Assembly: GCA_035515515.1 (NCBI GenBank)
Contig: DATJBC010000108.1
Location: 1-63,732, forward strand
DNA from: DATJBC01 sp035515515
GTDB taxonomy: Bacteria > Actinomycetota > Acidimicrobiia > Acidimicrobiales > UBA8190
Length of the DNA stretch: 63,732 nucleotides
Direction of reading: 5' to 3'
Shown here: positions 16,773 through 25,430 of the stretch, piece by piece
Layout of the letters: every line of letters starts with the position of its first letter
How positions within the stretch are numbered: the first letter of the stretch is position 1
Made by a program: the position numbers and the translations under genes
The notes under the pieces: generated by a model
What the model saw: the letters and a program-made list of their open reading frames with translations, nothing else
What the model was told of the DNA's origin: nothing
Database searches by the model: none

Positions 16773-18812
16773 CTAGGTCGGGCGCGACGCCTTGTGCTTG
16801 GCCGGGGCCCGGCGCGGGGGCGAGACGACCGCCCTGGCGAGCTCGGTGACGGGGTGCTCGACGCCGGTGATGATGCGCTCCACGTCGGAGCCGTCCAGGG
16901 ACTCCCGGGTCGACAGCGCCCCCGCCAGCGCGTCGAGGGCCGCCCGGTGCTCGGTGAGCACCTGGCGGGCCCGGGCGGACTGCGCGTTGAGGATGCTCGA
17001 CACCTCCTCGTCGATGATGCGGGCGGTCTCGTCGGAGTAGTCACGGGTGTGGATGAGGTCCTCCCCGAGGAAGACGGGCCCGCGCGAGCCCCAGGCCATC
17101 TGCCCGATCGCCTCGGACATGCCCCACTCGCGGACCATGCGCCCGGCCAGCTCGGTGGCACTGGTCAAGTCGTCCTGGGCGCCGGTGGAGGGGACGCCGA
17201 AGACCAGCTCCTCGGCGGCGCGCCCCCCGAGGCGGACCGCCAGGAGGTCGTCGAGATAGGGACGCTGCTGGAGCTGGTGCTCCTGCTCGGGCAGCTGCTG
17301 GGTGGCGCCCAGCGCCATCCCGATGGGGATGATCGTGACCTTGTGCACGGGGTCGGCGTGGGGCAGCAGCGCGGCCAGCAGGGCGTGGCCTGATTCGTGG
17401 TAGGCGACGATCCGCTTCTCCTCGGGGCTGAGCACGAGCGACGTACGCGTGAGCCCCAGCAGGACGCGGTCGTGGGCGGCCTCCACGTCGACCTCGGAGA
17501 TCTCGGTGCTGCCCCGGCGCACGGCGGTGAGCGCCGCCTCGTTCATCAGGTTCTCGAGGTCGGCGCCGCTCATGCCCGGCGTGCGCCGCGCCAGGGTGTC
17601 GAGCTTGACGTCGGGCCCCACTCGCTTGCCCTTGGAGTGCACCTGCAAGATGGCCAGGCGCTCTTCGAGCGTGGGGAGCGGCACCACGACCTGGCGGTCG
17701 AACCGCCCGGCGCGCAGCAGCGCCGGGTCGAGCACGTCGGGCCGGTTGGTGGCCGCCATCACGATGATCCCCTCGGCCGGCTCGAACCCGTCCATCTCCG
17801 CCAGGATCTGGTTCAGGGTCTGCTCGCGCTCGTCGTGGCCGCCGCCGAGCCCGGTCCCGCGCTTGCGGCCGATGGCGTCGATCTCGTCCACGAAGATGAT
17901 CGACGGCTTGCGCTGCCGGGCCTGGTCGAAGAGATCGCGCACCCGTGCGGCCCCCACCCCGACGAACATCTCCATGAACTCGGACCCGGTGATGGTGATG
18001 AAGGGCACGCCGGCCTCCCCGGCGATCGCCCGTGCGAAGAGCGTCTTGCCCGTGCCGGGCGGCCCCACCAAGAGCACGCCCTTCGGGATCCGCGCTCCGA
18101 TCCCGGTGAAGCGGGCGGGGTCCTTCAAGAAGTCGACCAGCTCGGAGATCTCCTGCTTGACGCCGGCGTACCCGGCGATGTCAGCGAAGGTCGTGGTCGG
18201 GTTGTCGATGACGTGGACCTTGGCGCGGCTCTTCGACCAGTTGGTGACGCCCGCCATCTGGCTCCGTGTCCGGCGCGAGATCCACACCCAGAAGAGGACC
18301 ATCAGCCCGATCAGGATCCCCCACGTGATGATCGTGGGCCAGATCGTGGAGGACGCCGCCACGTAGTTGCGGGCGACGTGATGGGCGTTCACGAGGTTGA
18401 TGTCGGCTCCCGGCATGCCGCCCGGCGGCCCCTGGGACGTGAAGGACTGGCCGCCGCGCAACACGCCGTCGATCACACCGCTGCTCTGGCTGATGGAGAT
18501 GCTCTTGACGCCGTCGTGCGCCACCTTGGAGAGGAAGGTGGAGTAGGAGATCGACTCCGGCGCCGGCGTCGTCGGGCGGGAGAGCACCACGAGCGCGGCG
18601 ATGAACGCCACGGCCACGAGCAACCACACGAGGGTGCGGGCGGTGCTGGGCCGACGGGGTTCGGCGGGGTGCTCGGGGGAGGCGCCGCCCTCGGGGACGT
18701 TCCATCGGGCCTGGCGACCGGGGGGAAGGATCGTCAGGGAGATCCAGCCGCGGATCCCCCCCGGCTTGCGTTGCGGCCGGTCCTCGCCCTCTCCGCGCGT
18801 CTCCTTGGCCAC
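16773..18812 (-). CDS. ftsH: ATP-dependent zinc metalloprotease FtsH
   Basis: Membrane-anchored AAA+ protease of 679 residues that degrades misfolded membrane proteins and regulators. A charged N-terminus is followed by two membrane helices (about 48-69 and 135-158) flanking the outside domain. The AAA module has Walker A GPPGTGKT (Lys256), a Walker B IIFVDEIDAI and the second region TNRPDVLDPALLRAGRFDR. The protease domain has HESGH (first His 472) and the third ligand in DDLTSATELAG. The C-terminus is shorter than the Asp/Pro-rich tails of mycobacterial FtsH. It stands alone, without the usual folE, hpt or tilS neighbours. A weak GGTGAG precedes the ATG. Confidence 0.97.
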   Translation of the reverse strand: MAKETRGEGEDRPQRKPGGIRGWISLTILPPGRQARWNVPEGGASPEHPAEPRRPSTARTLVWLLVAVAFIAALVVLSRPTTPAPESISYSTFLSKVAHDGVKSISISQSSGVIDGVLRGGQSFTSQGPPGGMPGADINLVNAHHVARNYVAASSTIWPTIITWGILIGLMVLFWVWISRRTRSQMAGVTNWSKSRAKVHVIDNPTTTFADIAGYAGVKQEISELVDFLKDPARFTGIGARIPKGVLLVGPPGTGKTLFARAIAGEAGVPFITITGSEFMEMFVGVGAARVRDLFDQARQRKPSIIFVDEIDAIGRKRGTGLGGGHDEREQTLNQILAEMDGFEPAEGIIVMAATNRPDVLDPALLRAGRFDRQVVVPLPTLEERLAILQVHSKGKRVGPDVKLDTLARRTPGMSGADLENLMNEAALTAVRRGSTEISEVDVEAAHDRVLLGLTRTSLVLSPEEKRIVAYHESGHALLAALLPHADPVHKVTIIPIGMALGATQQLPEQEHQLQQRPYLDDLLAVRLGGRAAEELVFGVPSTGAQDDLTSATELAGRMVREWGMSEAIGQMAWGSRGPVFLGEDLIHTRDYSDETARIIDEEVSSILNAQSARARQVLTEHRAALDALAGALSTRESLDGSDVERIITGVEHPVTELARAVVSPPRRAPAKHKASRPT

Positions 18813-19130
18813 ATGTCGATCTCACCACTGCGCCGGGGAACGGAGTAGGGCCTTTCGGCTCGTTTCGCCGGCACGGGTCCCGCCGGGCCGGCTCCACGGC
18901 GCCCTGGCCGACCGGCGCCGGCCAGGGGAACCCAGGGACGCACAGCGGGGGGGGCGGCACCCGCTCCGCTGTGCAGTCCCAGGTAACCCTGGATCGGGTG
19001 ACCGGTTCACGTTGGGGGGCGAGAAACCGGCGACCCACCGGGCACGATACGGTGCGCCGGCCCCGGCGGTAAGGGTCGAAGGTCCCTTTCCCGGGGGGCA
19101 GGCGCACCCAGGGGCGCCGCCGGGTGACGC
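18813..19130. other. 318-bp gap between C69 peptidase gene and ftsH with two large inverted repeats
   Basis: No gene is seen. It should contain the end of the upstream transcript and the ftsH promoter (both read leftward). Two perfect inverted repeats are present: CCTGGCCG/CGGCCAGG at 18903-18926 (8-bp stem, 8-nt loop) and GCACAGCGG/CCGCTGTGC at 18940-18974 (9-bp stem, 17-nt loop). A TATCGT -10-like box occurs at about 19046-19051 on the minus strand, with no good -35. Confidence 0.5.
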
Positions 19131-20369
19131 TCAGCGGGGGGCGGCCACGCCCCCGACGGCCAGCGCGTCGAGCGCTCCCGCCAGGCGGGCGCCGACCCCG
19201 GCGGCGAACACCCGCCACAGCGCGGGGTCCGACCCCAGGGAATCGGCCTCGTCCCACAGCGCCTCTTCGAGGGGCCCGAGCACGGCTCGCACGGCGTCGA
19301 GCGCCGACGCGTCGGCCTCGGCGGCACGGCTCACCGCCGCCAGGCGGCGGGCCAGCCCCTCCTCCGCCAGCGCGTCGGGCACGAGCGCGCCGTGGCTGGG
19401 CGTCGGGGGCAAGGCGGGGACGAAGACCGACGCGCAGGGGTTGCCCAGCGCCACCCACATCCGGCCCCGGAGACCGGTGTCGGCGGGCAGCTCGACCACC
19501 ATCGAGGCCGTCGTGCACTCGAAGTCGCGCACGTGCATGCACACCGTGACGCCGCTCCCGTCGGCGGCCACCCCCGCCGGCGCAGGCACGACGGGCCCGG
19601 CGTCCCCCGGCGGGCCCCAGGGGCCCGAGCCGTGGTCGCGCAGGTGCGCCACGGCGGCTCGTGCCGCCTGCGCCCCGCGCCGGCCCGACACCGCCGGCCG
19701 GACGCCTGCGACGAAGGCCCGGCTCGCCGCCAGGCGCCCGTCGGCGAACCCCGTCGGCGTGGCGGGGTCGCGCCAGGCGTCGAAGTCGGCTCCTGCGGGG
19801 ACGTCGTGGGACGCCTTGGTCCAGTCGCGCCGCAGGGTGAGGCGGTTGGAGATGGCGTCGCCCCCGGCCACCGGACGCGCCGCCCAGGTGCGACCCGAGG
19901 TCTCGAGCACCCACGCGGCGCCCGGGTCGGCGACGAGGAACGACGACCAGTAGGCGAGGCCGTGGACCTGGTCGCCCACGCCGCCCTGGCCGTGGCGCTC
20001 GAGCAGCGTGGTCATGACGCCGAGCGCCTCCTCCGCCGAGCGGGCCCGCTCGAGGCCCAGCCGCACGAGGTCCATGCCGATGAGGGCGGGCGCGGCGGGC
20101 GCCGGGTCGTCGACGGTGTTGACCATCTCGTTGCCGATGGCCACGCCGTGCTCGTTGACGCCGTGCTCCGCCCCCCACAGCCACACCGGCTGCGACAGCA
20201 CCGTGGCCGCGGCGGGTTCGTCGGCGATGTCGAGGTACTGGGTGTGCAAGGCCTCGCGCGGGGCACGCCGCGGCAGGGAGCGGACGACCTGGGGCTCGGT
20301 GACGGGACGGTCCGAGTTCTTGGCGAACAGGGTGACGCCGTCACCCAGGACACAGAGGGTGTCGCACAC
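19131..20369 (-). CDS. Secernin-like C69-family peptidase
   Basis: 412-residue Ntn-hydrolase. The start VCDTLCVLGDGVTLFAKNSDRP is the secernin/C69 signature: after removal of the initiator residue, Cys2 would be the N-terminal nucleophile, and KNSDRP is the conserved binding loop. Further matches are VWLWGAEHGVNEHGVAIGNE and the ISNRLTL block. Relatives cleave dipeptides or amide bonds, but many bacterial secernins are uncharacterised, so substrate is unknown. No signal peptide. The GTG start is fixed by the requirement for Cys at position 2. It lies 40 bp downstream of the DEAD-box helicase gene on the same strand and may be co-transcribed. Confidence 0.85.
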   Translation of the reverse strand: MCDTLCVLGDGVTLFAKNSDRPVTEPQVVRSLPRRAPREALHTQYLDIADEPAAATVLSQPVWLWGAEHGVNEHGVAIGNEMVNTVDDPAPAAPALIGMDLVRLGLERARSAEEALGVMTTLLERHGQGGVGDQVHGLAYWSSFLVADPGAAWVLETSGRTWAARPVAGGDAISNRLTLRRDWTKASHDVPAGADFDAWRDPATPTGFADGRLAASRAFVAGVRPAVSGRRGAQAARAAVAHLRDHGSGPWGPPGDAGPVVPAPAGVAADGSGVTVCMHVRDFECTTASMVVELPADTGLRGRMWVALGNPCASVFVPALPPTPSHGALVPDALAEEGLARRLAAVSRAAEADASALDAVRAVLGPLEEALWDEADSLGSDPALWRVFAAGVGARLAGALDALAVGGVAAPR

Positions 20370-20409
20370 GGGCCCGGCGCCGCTGGCGCTCAGGTTCCGG
20401 CGACGCCGG

Positions 20410-21648
20410 TCAGGCGGCGCCCTCGTCGGGCTGCCACCCGGCGAGGTCCACCAGGCGCGGGTCGTTGGAGAAGATCTCGATGATGGGCGCCCGCAACCCG
20501 AGCCGCTTCTGGATCCGCTCGACGTCGAGGATCTCGTTCCACAGCACCAGCGTGGCCACCACCCCCGACCCCCCGGCGCGCGCCGTGCGCCCCGAGCGGT
20601 GGAGGTAGGCCTTGTGGTCCTCCGGCGGGTCGTAGTGCACGACCACGTCGACGTCGTCGATGTCGAGGCCCCGAGCCGCCACGTCGGTGGCCACCAGGAC
20701 CGGGAGGCGGCCCGAGGTGAAGTCCTCCAGTGCCTTCTCCCGGCTCGACTGCCGCAGGTCGCCGTGGATGGCTGCGGCGCGCACGCGCTCCCGGCCGAGC
20801 TGCTGCACGAGGCGGTCGGCGCCGCGCTTGGTACGCACGAACACCAGGGCCTTGGTGGCCCCCCCGCAGATGGCCGCCAGCACCTTCACCTTGTCCATCT
20901 GGTGCACCTGCAGGAAGCGGTGCTCCATGGACTCCACGGTGGGCACCGCCGACGCCACCTCGTGTCGCACGGGGTCGTGCAGGTGGCGCCGGACGACGCG
21001 GTCGACGTCCCCGTCCAAGGTGGCCGAGAAGAGCATGGTCTGGTGGCGGCCCTCCACGCGCCGCAGCACCCACTCGACCTGGGGCAGGAACCCCATGTCG
21101 GCCATGCGGTCGGCTTCGTCGAGCACCACGACCTCGAGGTCGGCCACCGACACCGCGCCGCGGTCGGTGAGGTCGATGAGCCGGCCCGGGGTGGCGATGA
21201 CCACGTCCACACCGCGACGGAGCTTCTTGATCTGGCGCTCGATGTCGGCCCCCCCGTACACCACCACCACGCGCCGGTGCGCGGCGTCGCCGAGGGGCTT
21301 CATGACCTCCGAGACCTGCACGGCCAGCTCGCGGGTGGGCACGAGCACCAGCGCCCGGGGCCGCGACGGGCCGCCCTCCCCCACCCGCATGAGCAGCGGC
21401 AGCCCGAAGGCGAGGGTCTTGCCTGACCCCGTCTTGGCCTTGCCGCACACGTCTCGCCCGGCGATCCCGTCGGGGATCGTCAGCGCCTGCACGGGGAAGG
21501 GGGCGGTGATGCCCTGGGAGGACAGCACCGCGACCAACCCGGGGGCCACCCCGAGCTGCTCGAAGGTGGCGCTGCGGACGGGCTGGGGGTCGTCGATCGA
21601 GGCGGACTCGTCGTCGAGCACCGCCGGCTCACCGGTGGTCTTCGTCAT
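20410..21648 (-). CDS. DEAD-box ATP-dependent RNA helicase
   Basis: 412-residue RNA helicase core without long extensions. Motifs in order: Q-motif region FEQLGVAPGLVAVLSSQGI, Walker A AKTGSGKT, PTRELA, TPGRL, VLDEADRM, SAT, the second RecA domain with ALVFVRTKRGADRL, VATDVAARGLDID and HRSGRTAR. The ATG at 21648 has an AGGAAC ribosome site. Such helicases remodel mRNA or assist ribosome assembly; in bacteria they are often cold-induced. A leader of about 150 nt with a strong hairpin precedes the gene. The short C-terminus lacks the basic RGG-rich tails of RhlE/DeaD, so subfamily assignment is left open. Confidence 0.93.
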   Translation of the reverse strand: MTKTTGEPAVLDDESASIDDPQPVRSATFEQLGVAPGLVAVLSSQGITAPFPVQALTIPDGIAGRDVCGKAKTGSGKTLAFGLPLLMRVGEGGPSRPRALVLVPTRELAVQVSEVMKPLGDAAHRRVVVVYGGADIERQIKKLRRGVDVVIATPGRLIDLTDRGAVSVADLEVVVLDEADRMADMGFLPQVEWVLRRVEGRHQTMLFSATLDGDVDRVVRRHLHDPVRHEVASAVPTVESMEHRFLQVHQMDKVKVLAAICGGATKALVFVRTKRGADRLVQQLGRERVRAAAIHGDLRQSSREKALEDFTSGRLPVLVATDVAARGLDIDDVDVVVHYDPPEDHKAYLHRSGRTARAGGSGVVATLVLWNEILDVERIQKRLGLRAPIIEIFSNDPRLVDLAGWQPDEGAA

Positions 21649-21692
21649 GTGCGTTCCTGCTCGCTCTTCGGTAGGCGGCCGCCAGTCGACCG

Positions 21693-21710
21693 CGAGGCGG
21701 GTCCGCCTCG
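21693..21710 (-). promoter_or_regulatory. Hairpin in the helicase mRNA leader
   Basis: Perfect 8-bp inverted repeat CGAGGCGG/CCGCCTCG with a 2-nt loop, 45 nt upstream of the helicase ATG. With the TACACT -10-like box at 21811-21806 (minus strand), it would lie in a leader of about 155 nt. Role unknown; it could be a regulatory hairpin. Confidence 0.35.
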
Positions 21711-21856
21711 GTGAGTCCGCGGCGGTCGCTCGTCCCGGTGCGACCCTCGAAGAACGGGTGAGGAAGACCCCGTGCGCCCGGCACATGCCGAGGCACGCAC
21801 TCCTCAGTGTAGCAGCGGAGCCTCCCGACCAGCGCGTTAGCGCCAGGCGGCCGCCG

Positions 21857-23653
21857 TCAGCGCCGCGCGGGCGCCCGGTAGAGCTCGCCTCCCGACGTGC
21901 GGAATTCCACCGCCTTGGCCTGCATGGCCGACTCGAGCGCCTCCTCGGGGGAGATCCCCTCGGCCTCGGCCAGTGCCCGCACGTCGTGGCTGATGCGCAT
22001 CGAACAGAACTTGGGCCCGCACATCGAGCAGAAGTGGGCCGTCTTGGCCGGCTCGGCCGGGAGGGTGGCGTCGTGGTAGCGGCGGGCGGTGCCGGGGTCC
22101 AGCGACAGGTTGAACTGGTCCTCCCAGCGGAACTCGAACCGGGCCGCCGACAGCGCGTCGTCCCACGCCTGCGCGCCGGGGTGTCCCTTGGCGACGTCGG
22201 CGGCATGGGCGGCGATCTTGTAGGCGATCATCCCCTGCTTCACGTCGTCGCGGTCGGGAAGGCCCAGGTGCTCCTTGGGGGTCACGTAGCAGAGCATGGC
22301 GGTGCCGTGCATGCCGATCACCGCCGCGCCGATGGCCGACGTGATGTGGTCGTAGCCCGGAGCCACGTCGACGGTGAGCGGCCCCAATGTGTAGAAGGGC
22401 GCCTCGTGGCAGACCTCCTGCTGCAACGTGACGTTCTCGGCGATGCGGTGCAGGGGGACATGGCCCGGGCCCTCGATCATGACCTGCACGTCGTGGCGCC
22501 AGGCGACCTCGGTGAGCTCGCCCAGCGTGCGCAGCTCGGCGAACTGCGCCTCGTCGTTGGCGTCGGCGATGGACCCCGGCCGCAGGCCGTCGCCGAGCGA
22601 GAAGGCCACGTCGTAGGAGGCCATGATCTCGCACAGCTCCTCGAAGTGGCTGTAGAGGAAGTTCTCACGATGGTGCGCCAGGCACCACGCCGCCATGATC
22701 GACCCGCCTCGGCTGACGATGCCCGTCGTGCGCCTGGCGGTGAGCGGGACGTAGCGCAGCAGCACCCCGGCGTGGACCGTGAAGTAGTCGACGCCCTGCT
22801 CGGCCTGCTCGACGATGGTGTCGCGATAGACGTCCCAGGTGAGCTCCTCGGGACGGCCGTCCACCTTCTCGAGAGCCTGGTAGATGGGCACCGTGCCGAT
22901 GGGCACCGGCGAATTGCGCACGATCCACTCCCGGGTGGTGTGGATGTCGGGGCCGGTGGAGAGGTCCATGACCGTGTCGGCCCCCCAGCGGGTCGCCCAG
23001 GTGAGCTTCTCGACCTCCTCGGCGACCGACGAGGTGACCGAGGAGTTGCCGATGTTGGCGTTCACCTTGACCAGGAAGCGGCGCCCGATGGCCATGGGCT
23101 CGGACTCGGGATGGTTGACGTTGGCGGGGACGATGGCGCGGCCGGCGGCCACCTCGGCCCGGACCGTCTCGGCATCCAGGTGCTCGCGCACCGCCACGAA
23201 CTCCATCTCGGGTGTGATCTCCCCCCGGCGTGCGTAGTGCAGCTGGGTGACCGGCGCGGAGCCGCGTGCCACCAGCGGACGCCGGCGCGTCCCGGTGAAG
23301 GGCCTCGGGGCGAGCCTGCCCCGCGCCACGGCGCGCCCGTCGTCCCGGGACTGCGGGGCGCGGCCCTCGTGCTCGACGACGTCGCCCCGGGCCGCGATCC
23401 ACGGGGCGCGCAGGGCCGGCAACCCGACGGCCGGGTCCGATCCGGGGCCCGAGGTGTCGTAGAGCAGCACCGGGGGGGGCGCCTCGCCGCCGTCGGCGGG
23501 CGCGCTCAGCGCGACCTCCACGAAGGGGATACGCAGATCGTCGCGTGCGCCGCACACGTACACCTTGCGGCGGTTGAAGCCCGCTTCCTCGGCGGCGCGT
23601 GCCGCCCCGCCATTGTGGACGGCCGTGTCGCTCTCGGTGCCGATGACGTCCAT
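21857..23653 (-). CDS. thiC: Phosphomethylpyrimidine synthase ThiC
   Basis: Radical-SAM enzyme converting AIR to HMP-P, the pyrimidine half of thiamine. The 598-residue protein has the usual ThiC-associated N-terminal domain, the long conserved core (NVNHPESEPMAIGR, NANIGNSSV, MDLSTGPDIHTTREWI, IEGPGHVPLH) and the C-terminal cluster motif CSMCGPKFC (Cys-x2-Cys-x4-Cys). The ATG at 23653 has GGAGGGAGGAG upstream, which is also the 3' part of a TPP riboswitch. No other thiamine gene is in the window. Regulation by TPP is strongly indicated, most simply by hiding the ribosome site. Confidence 0.97.
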   Translation of the reverse strand: MDVIGTESDTAVHNGGAARAAEEAGFNRRKVYVCGARDDLRIPFVEVALSAPADGGEAPPPVLLYDTSGPGSDPAVGLPALRAPWIAARGDVVEHEGRAPQSRDDGRAVARGRLAPRPFTGTRRRPLVARGSAPVTQLHYARRGEITPEMEFVAVREHLDAETVRAEVAAGRAIVPANVNHPESEPMAIGRRFLVKVNANIGNSSVTSSVAEEVEKLTWATRWGADTVMDLSTGPDIHTTREWIVRNSPVPIGTVPIYQALEKVDGRPEELTWDVYRDTIVEQAEQGVDYFTVHAGVLLRYVPLTARRTTGIVSRGGSIMAAWCLAHHRENFLYSHFEELCEIMASYDVAFSLGDGLRPGSIADANDEAQFAELRTLGELTEVAWRHDVQVMIEGPGHVPLHRIAENVTLQQEVCHEAPFYTLGPLTVDVAPGYDHITSAIGAAVIGMHGTAMLCYVTPKEHLGLPDRDDVKQGMIAYKIAAHAADVAKGHPGAQAWDDALSAARFEFRWEDQFNLSLDPGTARRYHDATLPAEPAKTAHFCSMCGPKFCSMRISHDVRALAEAEGISPEEALESAMQAKAVEFRTSGGELYRAPARR

Positions 23654-23660
23654 GACGCTC

Positions 23661-23748
23661 CTCCCTCCGCCGGCATTACCCGGATCAGGTCGACGGTCGG
23701 CGCCGGGCGAGGCGCCCTCTCAGCCCGGTCCCTCCGAGCTCCCGTGAG
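23661..23748 (-). promoter_or_regulatory. TPP riboswitch (THI element) upstream of thiC
   Basis: On the minus strand the element contains the two signature blocks: CTGAGAG (about 23722-23716), then after a GC hairpin CCTGATCCGGGTAATGCCGG, followed by CGGAGGGA. These are the pyrimidine-sensing and pyrophosphate-sensing helices of the TPP class. It ends about 8 nt before the thiC ATG, overlapping the ribosome site, so control of translation initiation is the likely mode. The 5' part lies inside the 3' end of the upstream reading frame. Confidence 0.93.
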
Positions 23749-24140
23749 CCGAGTCTCGCGCGCCCCGACCTGGGGTGCTGGAGGCGTGTCCCGAGGGAAC
23801 TGCCCCTGCGTCCGTGTCGCCGAGCGCCCGGGACGACCCCCGGGCCCGGAGGGGGCCGGGCGCTCCGGGAAGGACGGGCCTGGTCTTCGGGGGCCGCCGG
23901 CGCCGCGCGGGGGCGGTGTGCCCGCAGGTACTCCCGACCTGCGGAGGAGACCGAGACGAGGGAGCCCCCTCCCGGACCCGCGTGCCGCACGATCAGACCG
24001 CGGTCGATGGTTTCTTCCCACACGGGTAGACGCGGACAGGACGTGCGCCAGGCATCGAGCACCTCGAGGTGGGGCCGGGTGCCGGGGCCGATCCACGCCA
24101 ACAGGTCCAGCACCAGGGAGTCGACCACCGTCTCGGACAC
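23685..24140 (-). CDS. Conserved-looking hypothetical protein upstream of thiC; C-terminus runs into the riboswitch
   Basis: A GTG at 24140 with a very good ribosome site (GGGGGAGG) opens a 151-residue frame. Residues 1-70 look like a real compact domain: SLVLDLLAWIGPGTRPHLEV, then AWRTSCPRLPVWEETIDRGL and VSSAGREYL, suggestive of a small winged helix. I recall similar short proteins with a SCPRLPVWE block but cannot name a function. After about residue 75 it becomes Arg/Pro/Gly-rich, and the stop lies inside the TPP riboswitch. Either translation really enters the aptamer or a frameshift has removed an earlier stop. Confidence 0.6.
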   Translation of the reverse strand: MSETVVDSLVLDLLAWIGPGTRPHLEVLDAWRTSCPRLPVWEETIDRGLIVRHAGPGGGSLVSVSSAGREYLRAHRPRAAPAAPEDQARPSRSARPPPGPGVVPGARRHGRRGSSLGTRLQHPRSGRARLGSRELGGTGLRGRLARRRPST

Positions 24141-24231
24141 GACGACCTCCCCCGGCGCGACGGCCTCCCGGGAGGATAACCCTGGACGTGCGGCAGGGTC
24201 CCGCCGTCACGCGAGGACGGCGCTGGTGGCG

Positions 24232-24741
24232 TCAACGCCGGGGCGCCACGGCATAGACGAGCTCGACGACGCCGTGCGGCCAGGTCCGGGCGCCCTCGAG
24301 CGACAGCTCGGTGTCCGCACCGACCTCGGGCGTGAGGCGGCGGCCGGCGCCGCCGAGCATGGGGAGCACCAGGAGGCGCAGCTCGTCGAGCGCGCCCAGC
24401 AGGCGGAAGGTCTCGAGGGTCGTGGGCCCGCCGACGAGGTGGACGTCGCCCCCTCGGTTCTCAGAACGCTGACGCTCGAGGAGCCGGACAGGCTCCCCCT
24501 CCACGACGACGTGCCCGGGAGCGCCCGGCGGGACGCGGGTACCGAGCACGTAGACAGCCAGGTCCCCCCACGGCCACACCGGCGCGGACAGCGCGGGCTC
24601 GAAGGTGCGACGGCCCAGGACGACGGCAGCGCACCTCGCCTGGAGCTCGTAGAAGCGGGCCCCGGCGTCCCACCCGCCGAACGCCAGCTGGACCGGCAGC
24701 CCGTCGGCGGTGGTGACGGCGCCGTCGAGGCTCGTGCACAT
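24232..24741 (-). CDS. Dihydrofolate reductase-family (RibD C-terminal-like) protein
   Basis: 169-residue protein of the DHFR/RibD reductase fold. Matches are the N-terminal SLDGAV, VVLGRRTFE, and VHLVGGPTTLETFRLLGALDELRLLVLPMLGGAGRRL, the classic pattern of the stand-alone RibD_C family. It probably uses NADPH, but the substrate (a pterin, flavin intermediate or other) is unknown; there are no riboflavin genes nearby. The ATG at 24741 is the first usable start but leaves an unusually short first strand before SLDG; AGGA lies 11 nt upstream. Divergent from the peroxiredoxin gene. Confidence 0.82.
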   Translation of the reverse strand: MCTSLDGAVTTADGLPVQLAFGGWDAGARFYELQARCAAVVLGRRTFEPALSAPVWPWGDLAVYVLGTRVPPGAPGHVVVEGEPVRLLERQRSENRGGDVHLVGGPTTLETFRLLGALDELRLLVLPMLGGAGRRLTPEVGADTELSLEGARTWPHGVVELVYAVAPRR

Positions 24742-24945
24742 CCGGGTCAGGATCCTCGTGCGTCCGCGCCCTTGCGCTGCGCCACGGGGCGCTTCACCCG
24801 GGTCCGGGTGTCAGCGTGCCCCGCGCCGCCCCCGGCGTGCACCACGGTGCCCGCCCCCGCGCTGCTGTGCCATCGTGGGACGTCGGGCCCCTCGGGACGT
24901 CTGGGTCGGGGGGACGGCGGCGGCCCGCGGCGGATCGGAGGACCG

Positions 24946-25422
24946 GTGGCAGACAACACGACCAGGCTCGGACCGGGCGACAAGGCCCCGGCGTTCACCC
25001 TCCGGGACCAGGACGGCACGAAGGTGTCGCTCAAGGACTTCGCGGGCGACTCCGTGGTGGTCTACTTCTATCCCGCCGACGACACGCCGGGATGCACCAA
25101 GGAGGCGTGCCAGTTCAACGACAACCTCCGGGCGTTCTCGCGCGCCGGGGTGGCGGTGGTGGGCATCTCGCCCGACGACGCCGAGACCCATGTGGCGTTC
25201 CGCAAGAAGTACCGGCTGCGCTTCCCCCTGCTCACCGACGCCGACCACACGGTGATGGAGCGCTACGGCGCCTGGGGGGAGAAGACCCTCTACGGCAAGA
25301 AGTCGGTCGGGGTCATCCGGTCGACCTTCCTCGTGGGCGCCGACGGCTCGGTACGCCGGGCCTGGTACCACGTGAAGGCGGACGGCCACGCCGAGAAGGT
25401 GCTCGCCGAGGCCGGGGCCTGA
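24946..25422 (+). CDS. bcp: Thioredoxin-dependent peroxiredoxin, Bcp/PrxQ type
   Basis: 158-residue cytoplasmic thiol peroxidase that reduces H2O2 and organic hydroperoxides. The active-site block YFYPADDTPGCTKEACQF contains the peroxidatic Cys and a second Cys five residues later, the PrxQ-type resolving arrangement. The rest (VVGISPDD, FPLLTDAD, GKKSVGVIRSTFLVG) is standard. GTG 24946 follows GGAGG by 4 nt. It is convergent with the Fpg/Nei gene, 8 bp apart; the two products, oxidant removal and oxidised-base repair, are functionally compatible but not co-transcribed. Confidence 0.94.
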   Translation: MADNTTRLGPGDKAPAFTLRDQDGTKVSLKDFAGDSVVVYFYPADDTPGCTKEACQFNDNLRAFSRAGVAVVGISPDDAETHVAFRKKYRLRFPLLTDADHTVMERYGAWGEKTLYGKKSVGVIRSTFLVGADGSVRRAWYHVKADGHAEKVLAEAGA

Positions 25423-25430
25423 GGGCGCCA

